From positions 992,001-1,056,000 of the forward strand of contig RBKR01000014.1 of assembly GCA_004835665.1 (NCBI GenBank): a stretch of 64,000 bases of DNA. The letters are read 5' to 3'. Made by a program: the position numbers and the translations under genes. Below the pieces are notes generated by a model that was not told where the DNA came from, searched no databases, and was given only the letters and a program-made list of their open reading frames with translations. Each line of letters begins with the position of its first letter. Position 1 is the stretch's first letter. Of the stretch, positions 21,818 through 34,300 are shown piece by piece. The stretch is from Phoma sp. XZ068 (lineage: Eukaryota > Ascomycota > Dothideomycetes > Pleosporales > Didymellaceae).

Positions 21818-22411
21818 ATGAAGTTCACCACCGCCGCCATCGCCGCTTCCGCCGCTGCCCTCGTCTCCGCCTCTCCTGTCGCCAACGCTCCCAGGGACGC
21901 TGAGATCAAGACCGGTGATGTCTTCAGCATCATGACCATCCGCTCCGGCTCAGACATCCAATATGGCAGCCTGCAAGCCGCCAACTCGGCTTTCCTCGTC
22001 AACGCCCCCAAGCAGAACGCCAGCTGCTCCGAGGATGTCAACTACGCCTCCTTCTTCCTGACCGAGGCCGGCGAGCTGTTCCTGAACACCGAGAACCCTC
22101 CCCAGCAGGCATTCGTTGACCGCTCCGGTATGGGCCAGGGTGTCTTCCATTATACCACTGGTGTTCAGGGCGCGGGCCGTAACTCAGAGCGTACTGCCTT
22201 TGCCCTTGATGAGAACAACAACCTCATCTTCAAGGGCTCAGCCGGCCAGAACGAGAACATCGGCTTCCAGGCTTGCCCTAATGCTGTTTATGGCGGCTAC
22301 TCTGTCTGGCTCGACATCACCCAGAACCCTGGTGGCGGCAAGGACTGCGTTGGATTCGCTGCCAGGGCACTCAAGCAGGAGAACCCTCTCTCTTGCTCTT
22401 ACACCCAGTAG
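21818..22411 (+). CDS. PhiA-like secreted cell-wall protein
   Basis: 197-residue intronless secreted protein. The N-terminus MKFTTAAIAASAAALVSA is a clear signal peptide, with cleavage likely near residues 19-24. The mature part carries the features of the PhiA family of small ascomycete wall proteins (required for phialide and conidium development in Aspergillus): an early SGSDIQYGSLQAANSAFLV block, a paired-cysteine framework (CSED near 68, C at about 148, C at about 180 and C at about 194) and a run of short beta-like strands to the end LSCSYTQ. Codon use is strongly C-ending, consistent with high expression, and a good TATA box and CA-rich leader precede it. PhiA itself is an inference from overall pattern. 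Confidence 0.8.
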   Translation: MKFTTAAIAASAAALVSASPVANAPRDAEIKTGDVFSIMTIRSGSDIQYGSLQAANSAFLVNAPKQNASCSEDVNYASFFLTEAGELFLNTENPPQQAFVDRSGMGQGVFHYTTGVQGAGRNSERTAFALDENNNLIFKGSAGQNENIGFQACPNAVYGGYSVWLDITQNPGGGKDCVGFAARALKQENPLSCSYTQ

Positions 22412-23259
22412 TTAAGCTTGTCGCTTAGCGGGCACGGAGTACAGAGGTGGTGATTGTTGCGAGTGATTTGTACATATTTTAAATTTCAGTAGCATCTCCT
22501 TGTACTCCTTGGCATAGCCTGGTTGGGTTCTACTTCTAGTATTATTCACTGTATAGATTTCCGAGATATAGAAAAAGCAATGCATCAGTGCATCAAAACT
22601 TGAACCATTCCTGCACTGAAAATTGAATGAGCAATATCTACATCGCCTCCCTGGAATATTCTATACCAGTATGTGCTTTCCAGCTACTTTCATCTTTTCA
22701 TCGGTGTTCTCTTAATCCAGCAGAGTGATACGCTTGTGAGAAACGTTCTGCTTCCTTTTTTTTCGTTCCCAACCTCTTTTTCGTCGCTGACATACTAATA
22801 TTCTACGCGAATCCTGGTGTATGATCATTCGCTTCTTCTACGCCAGCTGGCCGGCATGGTCGTTCGCATGTGTACTCATCACCAATGTTCGCGACGTGCA
22901 TCTTGCCCTCAAGCCAGGATCTGTGCCTCGCAGGTTGAGTTTGAAAGTTGCATTTTTCCAGGTGAACGAGACCTCCGTTGGACTCCCACCTTGGTCAGTT
23001 GAGATTCAATGCTACCACCTCTCGTCATTTTCACCTATAACCAATTGGGCGCTTGGTCTTATTCTCTTTCACTTGGACCTGAGTCAAATCTGGAGGTGAA
23101 GGTAAAGCACTTGCTGGAGACCCTACCTTCGACCTTCGCCTCTTACCTACCTATCCCGCACCTCTCGCGTTCAGACTCTCGTCACTAGCTTATTTAAAAC
23201 GCCTACAACGGCGGTAAGACTAGGTATATAACTATCCAAAAGCAGTTCTACATTCCACT
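22412..23259. other. Intergenic, AT-richer
   Basis: 3' flank of the PhiA-like gene, including TTTTAAATTTC and TATAGATTT words, then a TC-rich stretch with TTTTTTTTCG near 22757. A TATA-like GGTATATAAC at 23223 lies just upstream of the F-box pseudogene ATG, indicating that it once had a functional promoter. Frames at 22817-23099 lack any domain. Confidence 0.5.
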
Positions 23260-24440
23260 ATGCTGCTCATCCAACTTCCTGGAGAGATCTTCGTCAAGAT
23301 CATCGAGGCAGTTGTGCGCGTGCTCAAACTTAAGGCCCTGGTACAGTGCCGTCTGGTCTCTCGTACTTTGCTCGTTCTAGTCGCATAGACAACAGTTTGC
23401 TGACCTTTCCAGACATGTTTAATGACCTCATCATGGACAGACTTCTCAGCACAGCCACGACTAACAACGTGGACTTCAAGCAGCTCTTCAAACACCATGC
23501 CGGCGAGATATTGACCAAGAAGGTCATGCGCCGCCAAACACAATCCAGCACCTTCCTCGTTCTCTTAGAAGACATTGTTGAGGCATTGATCTCTCGTGAG
23601 GGTCACCTTGATTCCAAGTGTAAAGACGAGCTACGCGAATGATACACCAGATGCGTCTGTCGTGCCATGACATCCCTCTCGCCCAACGTCCTGGAATACT
23701 TGGAAACAGCATAGAAACCAATGCTCATACAATGCAAGCTAATCGTAGCCGCAGCTGCTATCGGCGATATGCCGATGTTTCTGCATGAGGTCTCGTGTGT
23801 AGGCGACATTATTCGGGGTGAAAGGTGCTTTCCCAGCGCCCTAAACGCTGCAGTAGCTGCCAATCAAACGAAAATTATTGATGTCACTCTGAAGTACATC
23901 TTGGACCCCGTCAAAGGGCCTTGGGAGACTGAGGTCAGAACCTGGAACGAGATGCGGGCAGCAGCTACAGGCTTGTATGATGCTCTTTCGATTGCCATTC
24001 GCCTTCATAAACACGACGTTGCCAGCGTGCTTTTCAACGCTCTGGCACAGAACAAAGCCTTAGGTGGTTCGATTCCACCGAAATCATGCAGATTGCTCCA
24101 TGAAGTCTGTGTGAAATCTAGCAACGTCGAGTTCTACAGCCGAGCGTTCTACTACAAAAAGTGCAGGACTTTGTCTTTGAAGACTCCTAACCAGGCAGAT
24201 GGGGGGCTGTTGGAGCCTACAAATGACGAGTTCTCATATTTGTTAAGGAGATGTAGCAAGTGGATGTTACGTCAACTCATCGAAACAAAGCAGCTTGACC
24301 CAAATTACGTCGGTAAACACCTAAACACGGTCTTTCTTGGCTTGTCAATTGACGTAGGGAGCTTGTGAGAGTTCTTCTGGCGGCAGGTACCAACATCAAC
24401 GGCGTGAAGCGTGATGGAGGGGAGACTGCAAGGTATCGCG
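23260..24440 (+). pseudogene. Decayed F-box / ankyrin-repeat protein gene
   Basis: Starts with an ATG and an F-box-like helix (LIQLPGEIFVKIIEAVVR...LVQCRLVSRT) that runs into TAG at 23386. The homologous sequence continues in another frame from about 23360 (YFARSSRIDNSLLTFPDM), meaning a one-base indel. That frame has TGA at 23640 and TAG at 23712, then a 216-codon open part with ankyrin-like helices (AAAIGDMPMFLHEV, ALNAAVAANQTKIIDVTL, ALSIAIRLHKHDVASVLF) to TGA at 24366. A third segment in yet another frame reads ELVRVLLAAGTNING, a textbook ankyrin repeat, to a stop near 24456. No splice sites explain the breaks. F-box proteins act as SCF adaptors; this copy is very unlikely to make a full product. 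Confidence 0.75.
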
Positions 24441-25574
24441 CCGAGGTGCGCGGCTGAAACGCTGACGCTCATTCTCTCAAAGGACTAGGTGCATGCCTGA
24501 CGAACAAAAAGCAGAATAACGTTTCTTTGGAATGTCCATTTGGAAATGAGTCAGTGACCACTAGGACCGAAGGAGATGATTACGAAGGAGCTCGTCGAGT
24601 TTTGCGCTTTGCGAACAGCGAGGCATCTGTACAGTGCACACAACTATGGTTTGTCACGAAAGTCACCAGCCCGAAATAGAAAGTAGTTCTCAATATCCCA
24701 TCGTAACTGATGGGTCAGAATTAAGAGACGAAAAACAAACTTCTGCCATTGCGTCGAGCCTAAGTGATAACAACTGCGTCCATGAAACCATCAGTTTCTG
24801 TCGGTCTTGTACCTCAACACAGCCCTGGGGCAGTCACGTTGATACTGTGCTCAAGAAGAAAGCGCAAATCACACGCGAGCTAACGTTGCAATATATCGTT
24901 CATACAATATGCCTCCTCGGAGGGTCTTTGTTAAGCATATATACTTGGAACCGGCAATCTTCCATGGCGCATGCAATGACACTCTGCCTTACGGGTGACA
25001 ATGATCGAGGAACTTGCGGGTTTATTGGTTCCAGGACTGATAATGTACCAGGGTGACTACAAAAGTGAATGACGATATAGGAGCCAGGGCTCTCCGGTGG
25101 CTTCTCAAACTACAGTGAGACATTAGCTCACAATAAAGCAATGCAAGATGCGCGTGATGATGCTTGCAGGAGCAAAGTGATTGGTGTCATAGAACACTTC
25201 GATCTCAGTTCACAAGGTCTTCTACGTAAGTAGCGTTCTGCAAATGAATTTGTTTGTGGTCTTGCGAAAGCTGAGGAATATATGACGGTTTGAAGATATT
25301 TTGTGGAGCTGTAAGACCTTGCTAGAGTACTGCGATTCCAAGATGAAGTGATGTTAGAATCGTGTGATGTATGAAAGAACTCGCAGCAGGGTCCAAACAC
25401 GCCCTTGCCGTTTTGGGAACAGTGACGCACGTACGCCGGCCGTATCTCGGCATGCGGTTCAGAGTGTTGATGCGAACAACTAAACACCACCGACTGGTTT
25501 GCGCCTCGTACGATAATTCCCAGAGCCTGCGTTGCCGGGGACAATGATTTTGGTGGCTGGCCCGCGAACACAGT
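24441..25574. other. Intergenic upstream of LDB17
   Basis: May include the eroded 3' end of the ankyrin pseudogene up to about 24680. A frame at 24634-25056 starts only from GTG and shows one hydrophobic segment; I do not support it as a gene. The LDB17 promoter lies at the right end. Confidence 0.45.
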
Positions 25575-27166
25575 ATGGCATTTGAGGTGTCGTACAACCT
25601 CGAGAATGAGCAACAGTTCTGGGATGGTGAGAGAGTCCTGTGCCGCTGTAACCCCACCACCAGAGACTGACTTGCTGCGCAGAGCTCGACGACATTGTGT
25701 CGGCACGATGTCGGGACGAAGAGAGCATAGACAACTCTCTGCGCGCCTTTCTCAACGTCACCACTAGCTACAAATGTAAATGCACTTCCTCGAAGAGCGT
25801 CGAACACCGTTGACGCAGGACAGCCGAATACCTCGAAACCGACTACAGCATCGCAAAATGCATCTTTCGCGTTTTGGAGGGCGAGCTTTTTACAACACAC
25901 AAGGAGTATGTGCGACGGCAAATGATATACTGTCTTCTGCAGGTGTGTAGCATCCAGCGTCTACGTGCATCTCACTCGCGCAAAACGAGCTGATAGCTCC
26001 ACAGGAGGAAGATAACCCTACCATCCACATCGTCGCAGCTCTCCTTCTGTACGACGCCCGAAATAGCGGGGACGATGTCATCTTTGACATGATGCACACT
26101 GAGGGCAGTTTTGCAAGACTCGTTGAGTTAGTACAGTTGGAGAGCGTGCAAGGAGATACAAGATTGCATCAAATGCTTCTAGAACTTCTGTACGAGTCTT
26201 CTCGAGTCCAGCGGCTTGATTGGGAAGACTTCGGTATGTCTTGGTTACCCCAATCGTATAATTAGCCACGGCTAACATATTTATTAGCGGCGGTGGACGA
26301 TAACTTCATACTCTATCTTCTGAGCATCATCGAAGGCGCTTCTGATGACGCTGATGATCCATATCATTATCCAGTCATTCGAGTTCTGGTATGTATCTCC
26401 ACCATCAGCATTATTTCCGCGTCTGACCGCTGAATAGCTGGTCCTGAACGAGCAATACCTGGTAGCTTCCACAAGTCATCACAAGGACGGGCGTCGTCCG
26501 ATCACAAATCGGCTGATTAAAGCCCTATCGAGTCACGGCATGACATACAAAACGTTCGGATGTAACCTGATTCTTCTCTTGAACCGAGAGTCAGAGACGT
26601 CCCTTCAACTTCTGATTCTCAAGGTTTTGTACCTGTTGTTCGGCAATCCTTCGACTGCGGAGTACTTTTACACGAACGATTTGCATGTCCTGATTGACGT
26701 TGTTCTCCGGAATCTAATCGATCTTCCACACGATTCAACCGCGGCCAATGCTCTGCGACATACTTACCTTCGGGTCCTCTATCCTATCTTGACAAACAGT
26801 CAGATCAGCAAGCCGCCGCACTATAAGCGTGACGATATTCTTCGGCTCCTCCACCTTCTCGTAACGAGTGGCAATCACTTTGCACCTGTAGACGAGACGA
26901 CTCAACGGCTTGTCATACGATGCACCAGCGTGCCATGGTTGCAACCACCCGCCACAAAAGCCGAGTCTGGATCTTTTGACAACGACAATACAACATCTCC
27001 CGTCGATCAAGTTACGAACGGCCAGAAGGAATTAGCGCGGCGGGCGCTGGGCATGAGTGTACAGGACGGCGGCGAAAGCTCTACGAGCGTTCTTGAGATT
27101 GCGTCTCACACGGAGAAGCCTGGAGTCCAGACGCCTAGCATCACGCATCCAGAGCAGGTGTCGTAG
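25575..27166 (+). CDS. LDB17: Ldb17/SPIN90 family endocytic actin regulator (Dip1-like)
   Basis: Six exons: 25575..25626, 25683..25775, 25824..25942, 26005..26233, 26288..26388, 26438..27166 (440 aa). Five introns of 48-62 bp with GT-AG ends; every junction keeps frame. The family (DUF2013) controls actin assembly at endocytic patches; the fission-yeast member Dip1 and animal SPIN90 activate Arp2/3 to nucleate linear seed filaments. The sequence is an all-helical array: YNLENEQQFWDELDDIV at the start, EYVRRQMIYCLLQ, the core YHYPVIRVLLVLNEQYLV and NLILLLNRESETSLQLLILKVLYLLFGNPSTAEYFYTNDLHVLIDV, then LRHTYLRVLYPIL. The C-terminal 90 residues are disordered. The usual proline-rich tail is short here, so an unrecognised last exon is possible. 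Confidence 0.88.
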
Positions 27167-29586
27167 TACACGAACACATCTAACATCTCGACATGCGCGT
27201 GACGACCGTCAGCTCACTTCGCTTTACAGGTTCAATGCTGACCTGGAGCTGATCATCTTACTTTTCCTTTACGAGTGGTAGCTCAACTTTCGTCCCCCCA
27301 GGCATGACTGCATAGCTGGCGTTTCGGCTTCATGTAGCGTTGGATGCGTAGTGCGCAACTTTCGCCTATTTATGTTCATTTTGCATTGCTTGCTGGTGCT
27401 CTGGTCTTGGTCGCACGTACAAGTACACATCCAAAGCTACTTGAACACTAATACATTGTGTCTTGCAGTACATGTCAACCTACGCACTTTGCAGTCCAGT
27501 ACCAGAACATCAGACCTGACTAATCATCTGTATAGTGGTCACACCGCGGCGTAGCGTACAACGGAGCAATGACATGAAGGGAACAGAACCTGAGCCACAG
27601 GTCTTGTAGATTTTCAAGTTGCCACATGACATATGTACAATTCATTTTGTACCAACAAGATATCGGAGGTACCAGTTCGGGGGAATCGATGAAGTGGCCG
27701 TCCATACAACCTGCGCCACTGCGTACGCATACCTGCATTGCGTTCCGCGTACGACAACAAGTGATATGGTAATATGCACTCACAAAATCGGCGGAGCCTT
27801 GGCTGCGGCTTGGCTGCGCGGCGGGAGCACAGCGGTTGCGGCGCGAGGGATGTGGCGTAACATCAAGAGCTGCACAAGGGCATGGCAGACGTTTGTGTTC
27901 CTTGTGTTTCTCGTCCTCATCTCGGAGTCAGATGTGTGTCCGTCTTTTTCACCTGACTACATGCCTTGGAAATGTTGCGTAGACATGTGGAGAGGTGATC
28001 TGCAGTCCGTCTCAAACCTTCCAATCCCTAGGGTAGCAAGCTCAAACGTGCCATGAAGTGCCCACGTCAAAGTATAGAGTTACGAACAACCTTCACGTAA
28101 CACAACAGCCAATCTTGCTCAGGTTGCATCGAGTCTAGACCTTTCTTGCTAAACCCACGCAGTATGGCAATCATGTTTCCCATGAATCCCCTTTCTTCGG
28201 CAACATCTCACCGGGCTTGTGGTAACACCAGCATTCCACAAAGCGCCCAGGCTTCCCCCGGCTGTTACACTGACAGCGAAATGCCGAGTCTTATCGATCG
28301 GAGCCGCATGAAGCAGGGAGAATTCCGGCTGAGCATGACATTGACGTGCTCTCGTTGGCGTTGAACACGAATCGCGCTTGCTGCGAGGCGATGGAGATTT
28401 CTCAGCACGTCTCTCGTTGTATACTCAGAAGGCGAATATCTCCTTGCTGAACGACAACTGTTATCCTCTGTGTGATTGACTCAAGATCATCAGACAAGTC
28501 GACAATAATTAACGACGTGTAGCTTGAGTTCCACACACCATAGATAAACTCGCAATGTCGATAAAACGCTGTGACTAGCGTCCTTTAAAAACACTAGAAG
28601 CTGGAGGCCAGACCAATACTAACCCACGGTACGCCTAGCCCTATTGCCCGCAAGCCACTTCCGCAACCAAGGGGCAGTGGCGGCCTAGTCCTTACACGAT
28701 TAGGTCATACCAAATCATCTTCCAACATGACAAAAGTGCACGAGACAACCCACTTCGGCATCGATTAACGCGAAACGTGATCGAACCTTCGCATCAACTT
28801 CTTCGTGACTTCTCCGGCATGTGGTCACGTTTTGAAACGGCGGAGGCTGATTCCATGTCGATCACTTAAGAAAGGGCTCGTATCGAGGCAGTCTCAGTCT
28901 GTCGAGGCGGAGTTGGGGCCCCAGCTTTGTACTCGTGTCTCCAGATTTTCCCTCCGATATCGACTCCACAAAAATCGGGGCGGTCTTGATGGACAAGTTC
29001 CGCTATACAAGGTTCACAATGTTAGCATTGAGGCTGTGAAGGGATCTGCAATGCATTGCGGGTGAAACAGGAAACATGAACTCATCTCGCAAAACTGGCT
29101 GCAAACGACCGCTGCGTTGGAGGAGACCTGGATACTGGGCTCGAGGCTGCATGGCATTCATCAGCGACCACGCGTCTGGTGTTTATTGCTTCAGCCAAGG
29201 GGAATAGTCAATGATCTGCGTTCGCTGCCCCCTTGGAGAGGCTGTTTGCGGTAGCCGGAGAAATGCACCGACAGAAAATGCACCGATCTTACATACTGAG
29301 TAGATCTGAGGAAATATCACAAGTTGCGTCATTGTAATTGTGTATGAAGAACTTCGTTAAATGTAATATCTCGTAAACTGATGCTCGACCGCAGCCTGTG
29401 GGGAGCTCCATGCGCCTACGTTATACTAAAGTGGTATCGGAAAGAATTAAACTGCATGTGCTCCCCAGCTGAGTGTGAACGTGATCGTAAATGGAACACT
29501 TTTGGAAGAAACCAGGATAAACACCATCTAAACCCCTGCAAGCACAAACGCCCCATGATGAGAAAGAAAAGAAAAGGGAATGTATC
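27167..29586. other. Intergenic, 2.4 kb without a supported gene
   Basis: Convergent space between LDB17 and the MFS gene. Frames at 27619-28056 and 28805-29065 lack domains; the first begins only from TTG. Nothing with RNA-gene structure was recognised. The near-equal base composition and many stops suggest plain spacer or strongly eroded sequence. Confidence 0.5.
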
Positions 29587-31365
29587 TTAGACCATGCGCT
29601 CAGGCGACTGAGCTGGCTGCTCGATCTTCTCGCGGGAAGGCATAGCGCTGCAGACACGGGTTGGCGCCTGCGAAAGAATGGTGGGGGACACCAAACCAGC
29701 CGCGGCATCGCTGCCCAGTCGAAATTTCTCCTTTGTGGAAGCTTGCCTGCGCGAGAAGTGGTGCGCAAAGCTCTCGCCGTCAAAGCATGGAAGATACCAG
29801 CGGGCAACCATCATACAGACGAAAGACAGGAAGAGGTTGGTGCCTGACCACATTTGTACCGTGATGTAGGTGTTGTACTCAGTGATGAGATGTCCAGCAA
29901 TGATGGGTCCTAAAAGGGCTGGAACGGCAGCGAAGCTGTACATCATGCCGACCCAGTGACCGAGTTTCTTCTTTGCCAAAGCTTCGGTCTCTGGTGTCGT
30001 GTAGGTGCAGCTTAGTATGTTGGCGACAGACGCTGGTGGAAGTCCAATGACCATGCCAGAGAATACACCGAAGACGACGCAGAAGGCGATGGCATCATTC
30101 CCAGATCCAGCTAGGGTCCAGAGGATGAGAGTGAGGAGTGAGCACACAAGCTGGGAAGCGATATGCATGTTGAGTGGTCCAGTCTTATCAGAGAACTGCG
30201 CGAGAGTTAGGCGACCGGCCGTGGAAGCTCCGTTCATGATGGTCAGAAGCCAGAAGGTCTGCAGTGGCTGGTCGCTAACCGCCTGCGGCATTGCCTGTCC
30301 AACACCAGGGCTGTTGCGAGTTCCAAAACCTCTGACAGCTGCCCACTATTTACTGTTAGCAATGATCTCCTTGTTGTGAAGGGATTACACATACCTCTTC
30401 GAGATTGAAAAAGATCGGGTAGAAGCCAAAGAACATGAAAGCCACAGCGGCAGTGAACCAGCACCAAGCCTTGTTGTGGAATGCGTCTGTGTCGAACCAG
30501 GTGCGGACCTTGAACCAGCTCTCTGGTTTGTGGAACTCGTGAGCTGGGTTTGGTGTGGCGAAGATGAAGGAATAGATGCATGTGACTGAGGTTAGGGTAG
30601 CGACGTAGCGAACTGCATTGTTAAATCCTACTGCCTCGATGAGGTAGCGCAGCATAGTAGGGTAGACGACGCCTGCAATGCTGGCACCGCATGCAACGTA
30701 CCCTACAGCGAGTCCTCTTCTTTTGGGGAACCATGTAGCAGCGACTGTAGGGTGATCAGCGGAATCACAATGTAGCCTCCTGATCATTGCGACTTACCTT
30801 GTGAGCTGGACACAAAGAATGGAGCCATGCCTAAGCCAACAATCAGGCCTTGAGTCGCCCAAATTGGGCCAAAGCTTGCAATAGCCTCGACGCTACGGGG
30901 ATGCACCGCCGAGAGAACGAAGAGCCCGAGAGGAACGAAGACAGTGCCAAAGCCGATCACCTTGCGGAAGTGACCGGCATCAAGAAGCCGACCGACTGGA
31001 TTGGAGAGTAGCAGAACGAGGAAACATTGCGAGCCTCCAATCAGGTTCAGCTCCAGCTGATCAACTGTCCGGAGTGAGTGGCCAACGTAGTACGAGGACC
31101 AAGTTCCGTATGCGTTCACCAAGCCCCACGAGTTGAACATAAGGAAAAAGCATCCAAGCAAGCATGCGTACGCTCGCCATGTACGAGGCCAATCAGGCTC
31201 GTCGTCATCTGACGATGAGCGTCGGAACTCGCGCATGGAAGGCGCACTGGAGGCGGTTGACGTTGACAAAGGCAAGCTTGCCTCACTGCCTTTGCGGTTG
31301 TCTTTCTCAAAGGACTGCGAAGGCATGGTTGCGGGTGTGTCCATATTGTGTTGTGGAGTAGTCAT
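29587..31365 (-). CDS. MFS monocarboxylate-type transporter
   Basis: Three exons: complement 30798..31365, 30395..30744, 29587..30345 (558 aa). Introns 53 and 49 bp; junctions give SSQV|AATWFPKRRGLA and NLEE|WAAVRGFG. The start is the ATG at 31365; the frame is open further but only from TTG. Major facilitator of the monocarboxylate porter-like branch: about 60 polar N-terminal residues ending EPDWPRTWRAYACLLGCFFLMFNSWG (first helix), QLELNLIGGSQCFLVLLLSNPVGRLLD, GLIVGLGMAPFFVSSSQ, FPKRRGLAVGYVACGASIAGVVYP (characteristic of the family), a central cytoplasmic loop, then six further helices. The C-terminal tail is about 65 residues and charged. Located at the plasma membrane or an organelle; substrate unknown. 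Confidence 0.9.
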
Positions 31366-34300
31366 TGAGGAAGGTGTGGCCCAAGTGTTTGTGAGGGTAG
31401 ACCTATTGGGTTCGGGGTGCTCAACACGTGTGCGTGTGTTGGAGGGGACGCGCTCAGGTACAGTGCACGAATGACGAGACAAAGTTTATGAAGACAATCG
31501 AGGGGCGGTGAGAAAGTATATGTAGGTGCATTCACAACAGTACTCTGGTGCATCTGAAGCTTGGATCCGGGGTATGGGCTAAGACTTCGGGTTGATATAG
31601 GAGGCCCACAACTCCCAAGCACGCGCGTACATGCTGTGGCTGGGTTCTTATCCTTGGTGACGTGGTAGTCAAACAGTCCGTGCAATGATGAATTGCAAGC
31701 CGCAGGCGTACACAAGCAACGCAAGGAGCAAACCCCAAGGAGAGCCAAGGTCTAGGGCCCACACGCACTCAGGACCCTTGACTCCGCCAGCCTCGGAGTG
31801 ATGGGCATTGCTGCGCTCAGACATTCACAGTAGATAGCCAAGGCTGCTGTGGGTACAAGTTGACCAGATGCGGGAGATAGCGCACATTGAGTTTCCGGTG
31901 TCATCTTAGTGGTGAGTTTCCCCACGGAGGCCATCTCAGCTTTGGGGGTGGGACAGTACCCAGTGGGTACTACCCACGTCTATGACGATGGTGTAAGATC
32001 TCGCAATTTGTCGCGAGCTCACTCGTCACTTTGCTGCAAAAGTTGCCACCGTTTCGAATGCATCGTGGGTAACCATGGAAGTCAGCGGGCGGACCATGGT
32101 TGGTACATGCAAGATGTACCTTCCCAGTCTTGGTGGCATGTGCCTTGACCGACACCGTTCATAGGCCGGAAGTGAATCTTGCATGCGTTTCACGAACCTA
32201 AACATTGTCGGGCAGTCGTCACAGCGTTCGTTCACGGCCAGGGAGATTTGCAGAGGTTCCCAACGCCGTGAAGGCGGAGCGGGCCTTCTTGGCGATGGCA
32301 GCGGGAGGCGTGTGTTTGGGCCGGCAGGTTCCATCTGCCAAGAGAACGATGCACATTCCGCCTTAGCCATACCCACCAGTACTCCACGACTAAGAATGCT
32401 GCCAGTCTACCCGCAGTACTACCGCTAAGGCTCTTGGGCGGTGTTGCAAGACTCTGGCCAACGTTTACAGGGTCTTGCGATACGCTCAGTGCTGTTGGTA
32501 CAGCAAAATCAATCCGGCCACAAGAGCGATGCTAAACCTTAGCCAGAAGACGAGCAGGATCCAAAAGTCCCAAGGCGTTGCGACAGGCATGATTCTACCC
32601 AACAGGGTCGCAGCATCGAGTGCCAATACCAAGACGGATCAGTCGCAGGGATGCTGTTGCTTCGTTATCTTGACACAGCCTCAACCGTGCTTGGGCTTGG
32701 CGGTCGGCCCGGTGAGGGATCGACAGTTGTTCCGCGCTTACGATGCTTCCGCATCAGCGCAGATAGGGGATGCAGCTAGTCGTCATCCCTTTCGAAAACC
32801 ACCGACGTTATGCAGCGAGCGGAGCCTCATTATGAATCATGACGAGGAAGGAGACGCGTCGTTGAGTCGTTGCGCTGCCGCGAACGGTTGACCCCTCACT
32901 CAACTACAAGAGTGCCAGCTTTACGTCGTGAAAGAACCCATAATGCCAAAAAGGGTCCTTGGTAAACTCAGCGCGTCAGGATTGATAAGCATAAGCATGA
33001 TTAGGGGCGTGGGCTGGTGAGTACGATTGCCGTCCAAAGGGCGCTGGTAGATGTGGCAGCGAGGGCGACTCCGCCGTGTTCGGCGCATTGATGAGCCATC
33101 GCCAAGACGATCAGCGTCAAGTCCCATGCGTCCATGAAAGGTAATTCCTACCCATCATCGACCGAAACAGAAGTGTACCGTCCATTTTGGGACGACGTCT
33201 GGACTACGAGGCCAAGCCCGAGTTCACCCTAGGTATTGCAGATCGCCGTCACTCAACTCTGCCTCGAGTAGGACATCAAGATCGACAGGCACTTCGTGCG
33301 CGGACAAAAGCAATTCTGCTCAAAAGTAACCTTATCTCGGGGGAATGCTTCTTAGAAGACTCTGTGCATTTGTCACGACTCGCGTCGTTGGGCACCGCAC
33401 GCCACGAGGATGATGGGCCTGTGCGGTCCCTCTCCTACACTCCCATGATTTGTGCGGAACGTGAGGACGGTATCTGCATGATCAAGCCGGTCTTGTGTAA
33501 TTTGTCTCAGACGTGTTGATAGGCTACGTCAGGTACGTTACACCGTGATGCATTACCAAGAAAGAAGTGTTCCTCGAGATGGACGAAACGGCGGAGGGCC
33601 GACAATTCTGATGCACCGTTCGGCTCACAACACACCTTGTTGCTACTCTTACTTTTCTTTCGTGGTCTGGAGGCCCTCTTCGATGTGAAGTCTCAATGAT
33701 CTGAACACCGGACCCTGTTGCTTGATCACAAACAATTCCTTTCGGTTTGATATGCGCGCAGTTCAGTGAAACCCAATAACCTCTTCTGCTCAAGTCCTCG
33801 GACCTTTCTTTTGGCTGAAATCTTGCTGATACAATAGCCGCAGGTTAAGCTGAGCAGGCAAGCGCCAAACACTCTGAATCACATCCTACATTTGACTCCG
33901 ATAGTGGGGTTACGTGAGGTTCGTGCTGTGCCATACATGCGCATGATCAATAGTTCTCCCTGTTCCCCAAGCTTCCCTCCAGGCACACGTGGCACACACT
34001 GACATCGTGCTAGAACCGCTTTTAGGGGTGATCTTCAGGCGAGGAGAAGGGGCGATGCGTGCACTGGAGCCAATACTGCTTCATGAAGCACTTGTGGATA
34101 GCCTTTCGAGTCAATTATTAACATCCACCACCCGGACGTTTCTTTTGCCGGAAACCCGCGGATCAGCGTCCAGTCTAATTAGAAGTGTTGATCTCCTTCG
34201 CCCTGGCAGAGAACGGTTATCCGGAAACCATGGTCATTGGTGCCATTTACTACATCATTCACCAACAGACATTGTTGAGCGGTACCCTTACAAGCCATTG

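Noticed and set aside
24634..25056. 140-codon plus-strand frame with one hydrophobic segment
   Set aside because: Starts only from GTG, overlaps the likely eroded end of the ankyrin pseudogene and shows no family signal.
27619..28056. 145-codon plus-strand frame
   Set aside because: Begins from TTG; Cys/Trp-rich random-looking product, no domain.
31366..31482. Upstream open extension of the MFS transporter
   Set aside because: The extension contains no ATG (opens from TTG) and reads like a 5' UTR.
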